64,000 bases of DNA from a filamentous cyanobacterium ESFC-1 (GTDB taxonomy: Bacteria; Cyanobacteriota; Cyanobacteriia; Cyanobacteriales; Spirulinaceae): the NCBI GenBank assembly GCA_000380225.1, contig KB904821.1:4625388-4689387 (forward strand), in the 5' to 3' direction. Under the pieces are notes generated by a model. It made no database searches, was not told where the DNA came from, and was given only the letters and a program-made list of their open reading frames with translations. Positions 18,304-27,415 of the stretch are shown here, one piece after another. The position numbers were made by a program, and so were the translations under genes. The stretch's first letter is position 1. Every line of letters begins with the position of its first letter.

Positions 18304-18368
18304 AGAACCCCGGTTTCTTACCCGCTTACACAGTCAAGTTAAAATTTTAAGTTAGAAACCGGGGTTCT
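18304..18368. repeat. Hairpin of the AGAACCCCGGTTTCT repeat family
   Basis: AGAACCCCGGTTTCT at 18304-18318 and its exact reverse complement at 18354-18368 form a 15-bp stem with a 35-nt loop. The same core occurs at 31071-31182, 53555-53587 and 63468-63500, and as a partial copy near 37894. This is a dispersed repeat that may also stop transcription. Confidence 0.8.
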
Positions 18369-18423
18369 TAATCTCCACTTATTAAACGGATTTGATATCA
18401 TCTATTCAACTCATGAAAAAATC

Positions 18424-19728
18424 ATGAATCAACCCCACAAAATTGCTTTACTTCCTTGGGGAAATGTCATTGAAGATTTCCTCGACAGCATTAATTTATC
18501 GTGGCAAGACTTCTGTACTCAAATGACAGGAGGATGGTTGTTTGGCTATATTGAAGCCCTCAAAACGGTAGAGATTGAAACGGTTATTTTCTGTATTTCG
18601 GGACGAGTTGAAACGATTAAATCTGATGTCCATCTTCCCACGGGGGCAAAAATTGTTACTCTACCCACTACAAAAGCTTATCAGGCGATCGCGTCCTCGA
18701 TGCAGAATCCCTACGGTTGGACAACCCGCGACACCTTCGGCAATTTTAACCCTTTGCAAACTCCCTACAAAACCCTACAACGTCACCTCGCACCCTATCT
18801 TGCCACTCCCCTCGACTCCCTCACCCAAGCCATCCAGCAGGAAAACTGTACCGCGATTCTCTGCCAGGAATACGAATATCCCCGCTTTGATATCGCCAAT
18901 ATTATCGGTAAACGGCTGAATATTCCCGTTTATGCCACCTTTCAGGGAGGCGACTTTCAGATGAGTGCTTGCGAGCGTTTTTTGCGCCCTCACAGCCTCA
19001 AAAACTGCGCTGGAGTCATCATTGCCCCAAAAACTGAAATAAAGCGCGTCCAAGAGCAATACAATATTCCTGAAAATAAAATTGCTCGGATATTCAACCC
19101 CCTCGATTTAAGCTTATGGCAAAAAGGCGATCGCGCTACCATTCGTCAGCAATTGCAGATTCCCCCAGAAGCCCTAGTAGTAATGTGGCATGGTCGCGTA
19201 GAAATACATCGCAAAGGTTTAGATATTCTCATCGATGCGTGGCCGCAAGTCTGCGACAAAATAGCCGCACCCACCCATTTACTCCTTGTTGGGACAGGTA
19301 GCGATGCAGAGATATTTCGCCAAAAGATAGCCCAAATGCCCAACAGTAATATTCATTGGCAAAATCAGTATATCCTCGATCGCCCTCTGATGTGCGATTA
19401 TCTTGCCGCCGCCGATGTCTATGTGTTGCCTTCCCGTCACGAAGGCTTCCCGGTAGCCCCCCTCGAAGCGATGGCTTGTGGCTTACCCCTTGTCGCCGCA
19501 GATGCACCAGGCATTCCCGATATTCTCGAAGCGGGAGAAGATTCTGGCGGAATTCAAGTTTCCCGCGAAAATGCGCCTCAGTTAGCACAAGCTTTGGTAA
19601 AAATCCTCAATCAACCGGATTTACGGGCAAAATTGCGCCAAAACGCTCGCCAGCGTATTGAAACTTGTTTTTCCTTAACTGCCGTCGGCCAGCAATTGGC
19701 AACTTTTTTAGAAAAAAATCAACCATGA
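18424..19728 (+). CDS. Family 4 glycosyltransferase (GT-B fold)
   Basis: This 434-residue protein has the two-lobed GT-B layout. The C-terminal lobe shows VMWHGRVEIHRKGLDILIDAW, LLLVGTGSD and the E-x7-E donor-binding motif in HEGFPVAPLEAMACGLPLVA. Retaining transfer from a nucleotide sugar is expected. It stands 224 bp after the methyltransferase, past a hairpin repeat, so it may have its own promoter. Its stop overlaps the start of the macro-domain gene by 4 bp (ATGA), so the two are translated together. Confidence 0.88.
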   Translation: MNQPHKIALLPWGNVIEDFLDSINLSWQDFCTQMTGGWLFGYIEALKTVEIETVIFCISGRVETIKSDVHLPTGAKIVTLPTTKAYQAIASSMQNPYGWTTRDTFGNFNPLQTPYKTLQRHLAPYLATPLDSLTQAIQQENCTAILCQEYEYPRFDIANIIGKRLNIPVYATFQGGDFQMSACERFLRPHSLKNCAGVIIAPKTEIKRVQEQYNIPENKIARIFNPLDLSLWQKGDRATIRQQLQIPPEALVVMWHGRVEIHRKGLDILIDAWPQVCDKIAAPTHLLLVGTGSDAEIFRQKIAQMPNSNIHWQNQYILDRPLMCDYLAAADVYVLPSRHEGFPVAPLEAMACGLPLVAADAPGIPDILEAGEDSGGIQVSRENAPQLAQALVKILNQPDLRAKLRQNARQRIETCFSLTAVGQQLATFLEKNQP

Positions 19729-20366
19729 AAATCATTCTGACTGCGACTGATGAACCCCTCGCGACTGCTTGGGAGGAATCCTGCGGCGATTTGGAGAATG
19801 TAACGGTTCATCGCGGTTCAATTATAGAGCTTCAGTGCGATGCAGTGGTTAGCCCTGCTAATAGTTTTGGCTTTATGGATGGCGGTATTGATGCGGTTTA
19901 TAGCTATCATTTTGGGTGGCAGGTTCAAGAGCGACTGCAAGCATTAATCCGCGAGAAACATCATGGGGAATTGTTGGTTGGTGCTGCTGAAATTGTCGAA
20001 ACAGATAATACTAGAATTCCGTTTTTAATCGCGGCTCCGACAATGCGGGTTCCTATGATTTTAACTGATTCAGCGCATCCTTATCTTGCGGCTCGCGGGG
20101 TTTTATTGTTAATAAAAAATGGCGTGTTTACAACTGGCTCTCTGGCTGGTGAAAAAATAGCTGATGCGGTCAAATCTGTGGCATTTCCCGGTTTAGGGAC
20201 GGGGGTAGGTAGAGTTCATCCCGAAGTTTGCGCTCGTCAGGTTCGTGCAGCGATTGAGGATGTAATTTTGGGCAATTTACCGTTTCCTACTTCTTGGTCG
20301 GAAGCCCAAGAACGCCATCAGAAATTATATCGCGATCGCGTCCGTGATTTGCAGTTTGAAGATTAG
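19725..20366 (+). CDS. Macro-domain protein
   Basis: A 213-residue protein with a macro-domain core: VVSPANSFGFMDGGIDAVYS at about residues 41-60 provides the ADP-ribose-binding loop, and VAFPGLGTGVGRVHPEVCAR the second loop. Macro domains bind or hydrolyse ADP-ribose derivatives. The start is ATG 19725, forming an ATGA overlap with the GT4 stop; an upstream TTG would add unrelated residues. The tight coupling to a glycosyltransferase suggests a shared role, for example clearing a nucleotide-sugar by-product, but that is inference only. Confidence 0.85.
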   Translation: MKIILTATDEPLATAWEESCGDLENVTVHRGSIIELQCDAVVSPANSFGFMDGGIDAVYSYHFGWQVQERLQALIREKHHGELLVGAAEIVETDNTRIPFLIAAPTMRVPMILTDSAHPYLAARGVLLLIKNGVFTTGSLAGEKIADAVKSVAFPGLGTGVGRVHPEVCARQVRAAIEDVILGNLPFPTSWSEAQERHQKLYRDRVRDLQFED

Positions 20367-20410
20367 CGTTTATTTCTATCAACAATTTTGAATTCTTGAT
20401 TTTGATTAAC

Positions 20411-21103
20411 TCAATCAGGATTCTCGGTCATTTGCTGAAACTGAGCGAGTAACCAAGCACTCACTTTGCCATGATTGGTGTTGCGGGTGCGTTGTAGGGC
20501 AGTTTCGAGTAGGGAAATATCTAAACCCGGTAAAACTTGAGATTGCGCGATTCTGCGACTCCCCCGATTGGCGATCGCGAAGGCGATAATTTCTATATTC
20601 TGGACATCAACAATCCAATATTCCCTGACCCCCATTTCTTCGTACAATAACCGTTTATTGCCCAGATCGTCAGCTAATGAGGTGTTCGCGACTTCAATGG
20701 CTAAGTGAGGCGGCGGATATTGGTCGAGATCGACGATTCCAGTTCCCCAAGGTACAATACTCGCCGTTTCGCCGATGTAATAAGATACATCGGGTTGAGT
20801 CTCCCTCACCCCGGTTTGGCGATAAGTGCAGTTATCTTTGCCGTTGAGGTCAATATCATTCAGCGCCGCGAATAAATGAATCGCGTAAATAACTATAGTA
20901 TGGTCACTCGCGTGGTCATTCCCGACAGGTGACATTTCCAGCCTCATCTGGTGGTTGTAGTAGTAGCTTTTGGCTTGGGTGGGGGTTGTGTTGGCGATCG
21001 CCTGAAGATAACGATCCCAGGTTGCAGTTATCCAGGTATCTGTGGGGATTTGGGTACTCGGCATTTTGGGGGATGAATCACTACAATTAAGATTTACACC
21101 CAT
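20411..21103 (-). CDS. Uma2-family (DUF820) PD-(D/E)XK nuclease-like protein
   Basis: A 230-residue member of the Uma2 group, a restriction-endonuclease-like fold expanded in cyanobacteria and of unknown biological role. Visible features are QPDVSYYIG, LAIEVANTSLADDLGNKRLLYEEMGVREYWIVDV, which fit the D...ExV core and the following helix. The first ATG (21103) lies back to back with the divergent methyltransferase start at 21105; an internal ATG at 21064 is an alternative start. No partner gene is evident. Confidence 0.82.
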   Translation of the reverse strand: MGVNLNCSDSSPKMPSTQIPTDTWITATWDRYLQAIANTTPTQAKSYYYNHQMRLEMSPVGNDHASDHTIVIYAIHLFAALNDIDLNGKDNCTYRQTGVRETQPDVSYYIGETASIVPWGTGIVDLDQYPPPHLAIEVANTSLADDLGNKRLLYEEMGVREYWIVDVQNIEIIAFAIANRGSRRIAQSQVLPGLDISLLETALQRTRNTNHGKVSAWLLAQFQQMTENPD

Positions 21104-21104
21104 T

Positions 21105-21590
21105 ATGACCCTGTTGCGACAACCGGATATTGGCTACATCCCCACTCCTCATAACGTTACGCGATCGCTCCTCGATTTTGCGAAAATCACCCCAAGCGAT
21201 ATTCTCTACGACTTAGGCAGTGGGGATGGTCGCATTTTAATCGAAGCGGCGAAGCAATGGGAAACAAGGGGAGTCGGCATTGATATCGACCCGAAACGCA
21301 TTCAGCAAGCCCAAGAGAATGCCGAAACCGCCGGAGTTGATAATTTACTCGAATTTCGGCAAGAAGACCTATTTAAGAGCGATTTTCGGGAGGCAACGGT
21401 GGTGTTTATTTACCTGTTGCCTCATCTCAATTTGCGTTTGCGATCGCGCCTCCAAATGCAATTAAAATCCGGCAGTCGCATCATCTCCAAAGACTTTGAT
21501 ATGGGGGATTGGCCACCTTTGCATACCTTATCCTTGCCTGCAAAAACCGAAGATGATGAAGAAGTCACCCTGTATTATTGGCAGGTTTGA
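21105..21590 (+). CDS. Class I SAM-dependent methyltransferase, small
   Basis: A 161-residue enzyme with SAM motif LYDLGSGDGRILIEAAKQW, acidic motif GVGIDIDPKRIQQA and FVYLLPHLN after FREATVVFI. The start is ATG 21105 (MTLLRQPDIGYIPTP); the frame is open upstream from GTG 21042 but that part lies antisense to the Uma2 gene. Small methyltransferases of this type act on proteins or small molecules; the substrate cannot be told. Heptamer repeats follow the stop. Confidence 0.82.
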   Translation: MTLLRQPDIGYIPTPHNVTRSLLDFAKITPSDILYDLGSGDGRILIEAAKQWETRGVGIDIDPKRIQQAQENAETAGVDNLLEFRQEDLFKSDFREATVVFIYLLPHLNLRLRSRLQMQLKSGSRIISKDFDMGDWPPLHTLSLPAKTEDDEEVTLYYWQV

Positions 21591-21636
21591 TTTTGTCCTT
21601 GGTTCTTTGTCATTTGTCCTTTGTATTTGTTGAAAG

Positions 21637-23007
21637 TTAAGAATATTTGCGAACCTTAAACAGATTCAAAAATTCCCGTCGGGCTTGTTCGTAAAGGGGA
21701 ATTTTTTGGGGGGATTCAATGCGAGCATAAACTTTTGCTCCCGGTTGTAAATCTTTGTTGGTGGTGTCAATATCGGCAATCACGCGGACAGTGGATTTTC
21801 CTAACTGCTCGTCTCGCTCTAAAACTGAGATAATTTCTTTGATTTGAGTCGTAAAACTGGGTAATCCGGGTTCGGGGGGATTAAATTTTACAATTGCTCC
21901 GGCTTGAATCAAATCTCGGTCTTCTTGACGCACTTCAATCACGGCGACGAGTTGGGAGGTGTCGGCAATTTCGAGGACGGCTTCTCCTTCAGGAAGGGTT
22001 TTGCCTTCGAGGAGATAAAGGTCTGGGGTGACAACGATACCATCGAGGGGCGATCGCAATGTGGTATTTTCTCTGTAAATACCAATGTCTTTGTCTTGTC
22101 TTTCTTCGACTTTTTGGACGATCGGTTGACGACGCTCATACAAGGTTTCTGCCGATGCAACGTCTTGTTGAGCGACTAAAACCGAAGTTTGCAAGCGGTT
22201 CATTTCGTCTTGTTTGGCTGCAAGTTCGTCGTACATTCGCCGTTTTGCCATGCCCATAGCGGCTTGGATTTCGCCAATTTGCCCTTGTAGGGTGAGTTTT
22301 TGCCGTTGGGTTTCGTTGAGTCTTTCCGAAGCATAGGCCCCTTGCTCTACGAGAGGGGTAAGATTAGCAATAGTATCATCGAGGGACGCGATCGCCCCCT
22401 CTAAATTCACAATCTTTTGTTGATAACCGAAAATGTGCGGCGGTAATGTCCCGGCTTCCATCGCGTTAATCTCGGCTTGTAATTGCCCCACTCGCTCCTG
22501 ACTAAATGCCAGTTGTTGTTGCGCTTGATTTAAGCGCATTTGGGCGGTATAAACCTGCTGACGAGCCGTTTCGTGGCTTACTCCCGCTTCTTCAACCTGA
22601 ATTTCGCCTTGGTCGATTTTTTCTTCCATTTGCTGGCTTTCAATCAAAGCGATAGGATCGCCAACTTCAATCGGCTCATTGACTTCTACTAATATTTCCT
22701 TGATTGTGCCAGGAATCTCTGTATGAATCACTCTCCGAGCGTCAGGGGCAGGATTAAGCCAGGCTTCGGCGCGGACAGAAGGTGCAACGCGAATTTGGCT
22801 AATTGCTCCCACAACCACCACAATTCCAGCAAAAATCGCCCATCCTGTGGGAAAGGATTTAGACTTCGCGGCAGTGGGTTGACTGGGCTGATTCGGTTGA
22901 ATTTGACTGTCGGTTGGGGGAGGAGTTGCAGCCGGGGGTGGGGTTTGGGGTTGCGGTTGTATTTGATTCGGCGGTACAACTTGAAAGCGAGAGTTGGGAG
23001 AGTTCAT
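21637..23007 (-). CDS. HlyD-type membrane-fusion/adaptor protein
   Basis: This 456-residue protein has a Pro/Gln-rich cytosolic N-terminus (about 50 residues), one membrane helix (TGWAIFAGIVVVVGAI, about 53-68), a split biotinyl-lipoyl hairpin beginning at IPGTIKEILVEVNEPIEVGD, a long coiled coil (about 130-290), and a C-terminal beta-barrel with VKFNPPEPGLPSF. This is the architecture of periplasmic adaptors of type I exporters. Its upstream neighbour on the same strand is a PqqD-like/M50 membrane protease rather than an ABC transporter. Together they resemble two-gene peptide processing and export modules; no precursor peptide is visible. Confidence 0.85.
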   Translation of the reverse strand: MNSPNSRFQVVPPNQIQPQPQTPPPAATPPPTDSQIQPNQPSQPTAAKSKSFPTGWAIFAGIVVVVGAISQIRVAPSVRAEAWLNPAPDARRVIHTEIPGTIKEILVEVNEPIEVGDPIALIESQQMEEKIDQGEIQVEEAGVSHETARQQVYTAQMRLNQAQQQLAFSQERVGQLQAEINAMEAGTLPPHIFGYQQKIVNLEGAIASLDDTIANLTPLVEQGAYASERLNETQRQKLTLQGQIGEIQAAMGMAKRRMYDELAAKQDEMNRLQTSVLVAQQDVASAETLYERRQPIVQKVEERQDKDIGIYRENTTLRSPLDGIVVTPDLYLLEGKTLPEGEAVLEIADTSQLVAVIEVRQEDRDLIQAGAIVKFNPPEPGLPSFTTQIKEIISVLERDEQLGKSTVRVIADIDTTNKDLQPGAKVYARIESPQKIPLYEQARREFLNLFKVRKYS

Positions 23008-23039
23008 GGTTTTTTGGTGGTTGGGTTTTTTCGGGAATT

Positions 23040-23156
23040 GGTTGGTTATTTGTTGTTTGTTGTTTGTTGTTTGTTGTTGGGTTTCGTTATATCAACCCAA
23101 CCTACTGCTCACTGCCCCAAAAACTGATGACTGATTACTGATGACTGATGACTGAA
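23040..23156. repeat. Two heptamer repeat stretches and a dispersed palindrome
   Basis: TTGTTTG units (about 23044-23085) are followed by a GGGTTTCG...CAACCCAACCTAC palindromic piece also seen in reverse at about 48861-48893, then ACTGATG/ACTGATT units to 23155. It lies between the HlyD gene and the M50 protease gene, which share a strand. Confidence 0.75.
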
Positions 23157-23172
23157 AAGCCTACTGCCTTCC

Positions 23173-24612
23173 TCATCCACGCGGCCAAAAGTAATAAACC
23201 GCCCAGCCAATCACCAGTAACAAGACGGTGACGGGGGCGTTGTCGAATGTCCAGAAGGCAACCATGCGGAATAAGCTGCCAAAAATCATGAGGATGTAGA
23301 GGAAGCTCAAAGGGGCGTAGGCGGCGAGGATGGCGCGATCGCGTCCGCTTTCGGGACTGGGTTTTCCGGTGAACAAAGCTTGGTAAAATTGAAACGATCG
23401 CGTGCGGAGATTATTAATCCCGGTGGCGGCAACGGTGAGGTAATAACCGTCAAATTTGGCCATGGGGTTGAGGTTGACGGCGACGGTGAAAAGGGCGGAA
23501 ACCATGAGGAGATAACTCATGGGGTGTAACCAACTGCTTTCGACGGAGGTACGCCACAGCCAAAACGCGATCGCGCCGATGATAAACTGACACAATACTC
23601 CTGCCCCGACGACAAACAGCCGTTGTCGCCGTTTGACGAGGCAATAGGAATCGCTGGTGTTGGTATAAGCGGCGGGCATCATAAACATCAGCAGCAAGCC
23701 GATTTCGGGGACAATACCGCCGTAATGTTTGAGGGTGAGGGCGTGGCCAAATTCGTGAATTGTAACCACTAACATGGCCAGCAAACCAAAGGGAATGATA
23801 AGGGAGGGGCCCTGAGTTTGCCAGAGAATGCTTCCGGTTAAGAGGATTTGCGATCGCCAGTTTAACCCCACCACTGCCGAAATGCTCAAGAATGCCAGCA
23901 ACAGCATAAAAAAGGGCTTTGTCCACAGCCACCGCAACGCCTGAGTGGGGCGATTCAGCCAGGGGTCGGGGTTGAATAGGGGAACTTTGAAAAACAGCAG
24001 TTTCAGGGGGGTAAAGGGCTTTTTCGGCGGTTTGGGGGGCTTTGTGCCTTCGAGCATGGCGGTCACCGTCAAAAGCTGCATGAGATATTTAATCTGTCCG
24101 GGGGAAATGCCTGTTTTTTGACTGATTTCCTCTGGGGGAAATTTCCCTAGCATTTCAATGGCTTGCTTACTTTGGGGGTCAACTTGCATGAAGGTGACAT
24201 CTTCTCGATTTCGCAAAATCCAGTAACCTTCGGGGTGTTCGATCCACTGAATACTGGCTTTAAACGGGGAATTTGCAGATTGGTTTTCGGTGGGCTGGGG
24301 GGGAGAGTCGCGGTCTTGAATTACGCCCCAACCGATCAGTTTTTGCAGTAGTTTTGCAACTAAATCGGGGGGGATTTCTGACTCAAATTTCTTTTGACAT
24401 TGCTGCTGAATCTGAGCGATGGTATGTTTGCCGTTAAAGTGTTGTAGAGCGTAGGCTTCTGGGGCTTCGATGAGATAGCGAACTTTCGCAATTTTTGCCG
24501 TCAAAACGTATTGTTGCGATCGCTTTAACTGACCAATTTGCCAATATTCTGCCAGATTGGGACACAGTAAATCTGGAGTCGTATCCGAAGGGGTAAAAGA
24601 GGAAGCCGTCAT
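23173..24612 (-). CDS. PqqD-like domain fused to M50 (site-2-protease-type) membrane metalloprotease
   Basis: A 479-residue protein. Residues 30-95 resemble PqqD-type peptide-binding domains (YVLTAKIAKVRYLIEAPEAY, HTIAQIQQQC). The second half is polytopic, with the zinc motif HEFGHALTLKHYGG at about residue 286 and the third ligand in NPMAKFDGYYLT, the typical M50 pair. This matches proteins annotated as putative peptide zinc metalloproteases, which are often encoded next to HlyD adaptors, as here. It probably binds a peptide through the PqqD part and cuts it in or at the membrane. The substrate is unknown. Confidence 0.82.
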   Translation of the reverse strand: MTASSFTPSDTTPDLLCPNLAEYWQIGQLKRSQQYVLTAKIAKVRYLIEAPEAYALQHFNGKHTIAQIQQQCQKKFESEIPPDLVAKLLQKLIGWGVIQDRDSPPQPTENQSANSPFKASIQWIEHPEGYWILRNREDVTFMQVDPQSKQAIEMLGKFPPEEISQKTGISPGQIKYLMQLLTVTAMLEGTKPPKPPKKPFTPLKLLFFKVPLFNPDPWLNRPTQALRWLWTKPFFMLLLAFLSISAVVGLNWRSQILLTGSILWQTQGPSLIIPFGLLAMLVVTIHEFGHALTLKHYGGIVPEIGLLLMFMMPAAYTNTSDSYCLVKRRQRLFVVGAGVLCQFIIGAIAFWLWRTSVESSWLHPMSYLLMVSALFTVAVNLNPMAKFDGYYLTVAATGINNLRTRSFQFYQALFTGKPSPESGRDRAILAAYAPLSFLYILMIFGSLFRMVAFWTFDNAPVTVLLLVIGWAVYYFWPRG

Positions 24613-24831
24613 GGGCGGTAGATGTTGACCTAACTGTATCTAGTCAACGGTATTTCTCTCGCGATCGCAAGTTAAAAATTCAGAAGTTTTCTCGCTCAAA
24701 ATTGGTAACTTTTAAAAAGCTGGTTCAGCAAAATTACTGAGAATTGGGACAGAACTAACAACTTTTGTGACTGACTCAATCCTTAACGCGATCGCCCCCT
24801 TGTTTTCATCCCCAGAAAACAGGCATTTTCC

Positions 24832-26058
24832 TCAAGATGGCTCGTAACGGGGAAATGACGGTAATTCAATCGCCGCTAAGGATTTGCGCTTTTTAGTGGG
24901 GCGTTGAGGATACACGATGGGGGAAGGGGGAGGAGGAACGGGGCCCGAAGCCTCTGGGGGGTCAGTGGGTGCGTCTACAACCGCCTCTGGGGGAGTTGGG
25001 GGTTTGAGATTGCTTTCGGTTGGGGGAATGTCCTCAGCCGTATCCTCTAACAAATCGTCAAAGGCAGAAACAACGATTTCTGCTCCTTCTTCGCTAAATT
25101 CTCGCCAGTTTTGCTCTAATTCACTTAATTCTGGGGATTGCTGCGAATCCGGGGCTGGCGTGGCCGCGACATCGGCTGTGACGTTCGAGAAATCAGTTAC
25201 ACTTGCCCAATCGAGGGGTTCATCACTCCGACTCGACCAAGGTTGAATCGGTTGGGCTTTCATGGCAATTGGCGCACTACTGGGGAGGACTGGGGCAGGT
25301 TGAGGTTCGGGGGCTGTTGGAGGGATGGGGGCTTCTGAAGTCGAACCAGACAACATTGATTTAGCTGCCAAACATTTATCTAATGCGGCTTTGAATTGCA
25401 GGGTTTGACGTTGTTGCCGTTGCAAACGCACCGAAAGTTCTTGGGATTGGGTTTTAATTTCTTGCAGTTGATGGGTTTGCTGTTGGTAGTGATGATGCAG
25501 ATGGGTATATTCTTGTTCGAGTTCTTCAATCCGATTTTGAGCCACTCGTAATTGAGCGCTAAGGTCGGCATTAAGGCTGTTTTGGCGTTGCGTTGCTTGA
25601 TGAGACGCTTCGAGTTCGGCGTATAAACTGCGGATTTTCTCTTGATTGAGGCTGATTTCTTGGCTTTGTTGGCTGTTGAGTGCGTCTATACTGCGCGATC
25701 GCGATGTTTCTGTTTCTAGGGCTTCTTGGGTTTTCGCCAAATTCTCCTCTAGTAAAGCCACTTTTTGTAATAAATCCCGATTGCGCTGACGCAGTTTTCG
25801 GGCTAAAGAAAACCAATCTGCTTCTTTTAAACGGGGTCGTCCTTTCGTTAAATCGGCTGGGGACGAATCTGGGGCGATCGCCGTTTCGTCAGTAATCCTT
25901 TGTTCAAAACGCTCAATCGGTTTCGCATCGGGTGAGGTGATCGGTGTAGACTCAATCGCCGGATTATCGGGCTGCGGGCTTTCGGTCCCTTCAGACGAAT
26001 CTAGGATGGATTCTGGGGACTTTTGCGGTTCTTGTTGGGAGAAATCAGCTTCGCTCAT
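24832..26058 (-). CDS. Unknown coiled-coil protein with Pro-rich C-terminus
   Basis: A 408-residue protein I do not recognise. The first 75 residues are acidic and Pro/Ser-rich. Residues about 80-235 form a long heptad coiled coil rich in Gln, Glu and Leu. The rest is low-complexity and Pro-rich, ending in a basic patch PTKKRKSLAAIELPSFPRY. There is no signal peptide or membrane segment, so it is likely cytosolic and structural or a scaffold. It lies upstream of nothing on its strand; ribD on the same strand lies 5' of it, 156 bp away. Confidence 0.7.
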   Translation of the reverse strand: MSEADFSQQEPQKSPESILDSSEGTESPQPDNPAIESTPITSPDAKPIERFEQRITDETAIAPDSSPADLTKGRPRLKEADWFSLARKLRQRNRDLLQKVALLEENLAKTQEALETETSRSRSIDALNSQQSQEISLNQEKIRSLYAELEASHQATQRQNSLNADLSAQLRVAQNRIEELEQEYTHLHHHYQQQTHQLQEIKTQSQELSVRLQRQQRQTLQFKAALDKCLAAKSMLSGSTSEAPIPPTAPEPQPAPVLPSSAPIAMKAQPIQPWSSRSDEPLDWASVTDFSNVTADVAATPAPDSQQSPELSELEQNWREFSEEGAEIVVSAFDDLLEDTAEDIPPTESNLKPPTPPEAVVDAPTDPPEASGPVPPPPSPIVYPQRPTKKRKSLAAIELPSFPRYEPS

Positions 26059-26143
26059 CGCCTGTTACTACGAGTGCCTTCGCCTCCGCATCTTAGCCCG
26101 ATTTGGGCGAGCTGCGACGCGGAATGTGTTAATCATACCAAAT

Positions 26144-26213
26144 TTGTTGTTGGTCATTTGTTATTGGTCATTTGTCATTGGTCATTCGTCATTTGTTATT
26201 GGTAATTTCTCCC
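26144..26213. repeat. Heptamer repeat (TCATTTG/TTATTGG)
   Basis: About nine degenerate 7-bp units between the coiled-coil gene and the ribD stop. It is of the same STRR type as elsewhere in the window. Confidence 0.8.
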
Positions 26214-26214
26214 A

Positions 26215-27315
26215 TCAAATATAACCCGTGACCAAAAAATCGCTGCCAATCGCCTGCATTTCTACATCTTTGAGGGCGATCGCATCATTCATTTGCTGCA
26301 AACCCAAATCGCTCACCGGAGAAGGGGCTTCTTGTCCGCCGATAATTTTAGGGGCGATAAACGCCATAACTTTCTGGATTGCGCCCGATTTCAAAGCTGC
26401 TGCGGCTAAAACCCCGCCACATTCCCAAAAAACCTGAGAAAAACCGCGATAATATAAACTTTCCATGACAACTTCCGGGGTGAGTGTTGGGAAAGTAACC
26501 ACCTCAACGCCCTGCTGTTGTAATGTTTGCTGTAGGGCAAGATTTTGATCGGTTTCGGTAAAAACCACCGTCGGCGCGTTTTTGATATCCCATAAATTAG
26601 CCTGAACCGGTAAATCGCAGCGACGACTCATCACCACTCGTAACGGCTGGCGATCGCTTACCCCATGAGTCGTTAAAAAAGGATTATCCTGGCGTACCGT
26701 ATTACCTCCAACAATAACCGCATCCGCGATCGCCCGTTGGTGATGAACCCAGGATCGAGCTTCAGTCCCCGTAACCCAGCTACTATGACCCGTCGTGGCC
26801 GCAATCTTACCATCTAGGGTCATTGCATATTTGAGAATACCAAACGGTCGCTGCTGCACCACTCGCTGAATAAAGGCTTCATTCAAGCGACGACAAGCGG
26901 CTTCTTCGACTCCCACAACGACTTCAATTCCCGCATCCCGCAAGGTTTGAATCCCTGTCCCACACACCAAGGGATTCGGGTCAATCATGCCGATTACCAC
27001 TTTACGCACCTTGGCTTTAATTAATGCTTGCGTACAAGGCGGCGTGCGCCCTTGATGATTGCAAGGCTCTAAATTAACATAAATCGTCGCTCCTGTGGCT
27101 TTTTCCCCCGCGTCTCGCAAGGCAAAAACCTCGGCGTGGGGTTGACCAACTTTCGGGTGAAACCCCTCTCCTACAATCGTTTCACCCTGTACCACCACCG
27201 CCCCCACCAGGGGATTCGGTGAAGTGTATCCCATCCCCCGACGTGCCAAAACCAAACAACGTTGTATCATTGCACTATCGAAGTCAGAGAAGGGAGTATC
27301 TACAGAATGAGTCAC
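26215..27315 (-). CDS. ribD: Bifunctional riboflavin deaminase-reductase
   Basis: This 366-residue enzyme catalyses the deamination and reduction steps of riboflavin synthesis. The N-terminal deaminase domain shows the zinc motifs HAEVFAL (about residue 54) and PCNHQGRTPPC (about 82-92); the C-terminal reductase domain starts near residue 150 with PFGILKYAMTLDGKIAA and has SxxWVTG and GGNTVRQDNP. Length is normal. It is transcribed away from the unknown gene at 27416, and the 100-bp gap must hold both promoters. Confidence 0.94.
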   Translation of the reverse strand: MTHSVDTPFSDFDSAMIQRCLVLARRGMGYTSPNPLVGAVVVQGETIVGEGFHPKVGQPHAEVFALRDAGEKATGATIYVNLEPCNHQGRTPPCTQALIKAKVRKVVIGMIDPNPLVCGTGIQTLRDAGIEVVVGVEEAACRRLNEAFIQRVVQQRPFGILKYAMTLDGKIAATTGHSSWVTGTEARSWVHHQRAIADAVIVGGNTVRQDNPFLTTHGVSDRQPLRVVMSRRCDLPVQANLWDIKNAPTVVFTETDQNLALQQTLQQQGVEVVTFPTLTPEVVMESLYYRGFSQVFWECGGVLAAAALKSGAIQKVMAFIAPKIIGGQEAPSPVSDLGLQQMNDAIALKDVEMQAIGSDFLVTGYI

Positions 27316-27415
27316 GTTTTTTTCAGCGAATGGGAATAGAATTTGTTATTTGTTATAAGGGTACAAAACGATTAAAGAGTAAGTTTCATTTTTACTTTTT
27401 TAGAGATAATACGCA

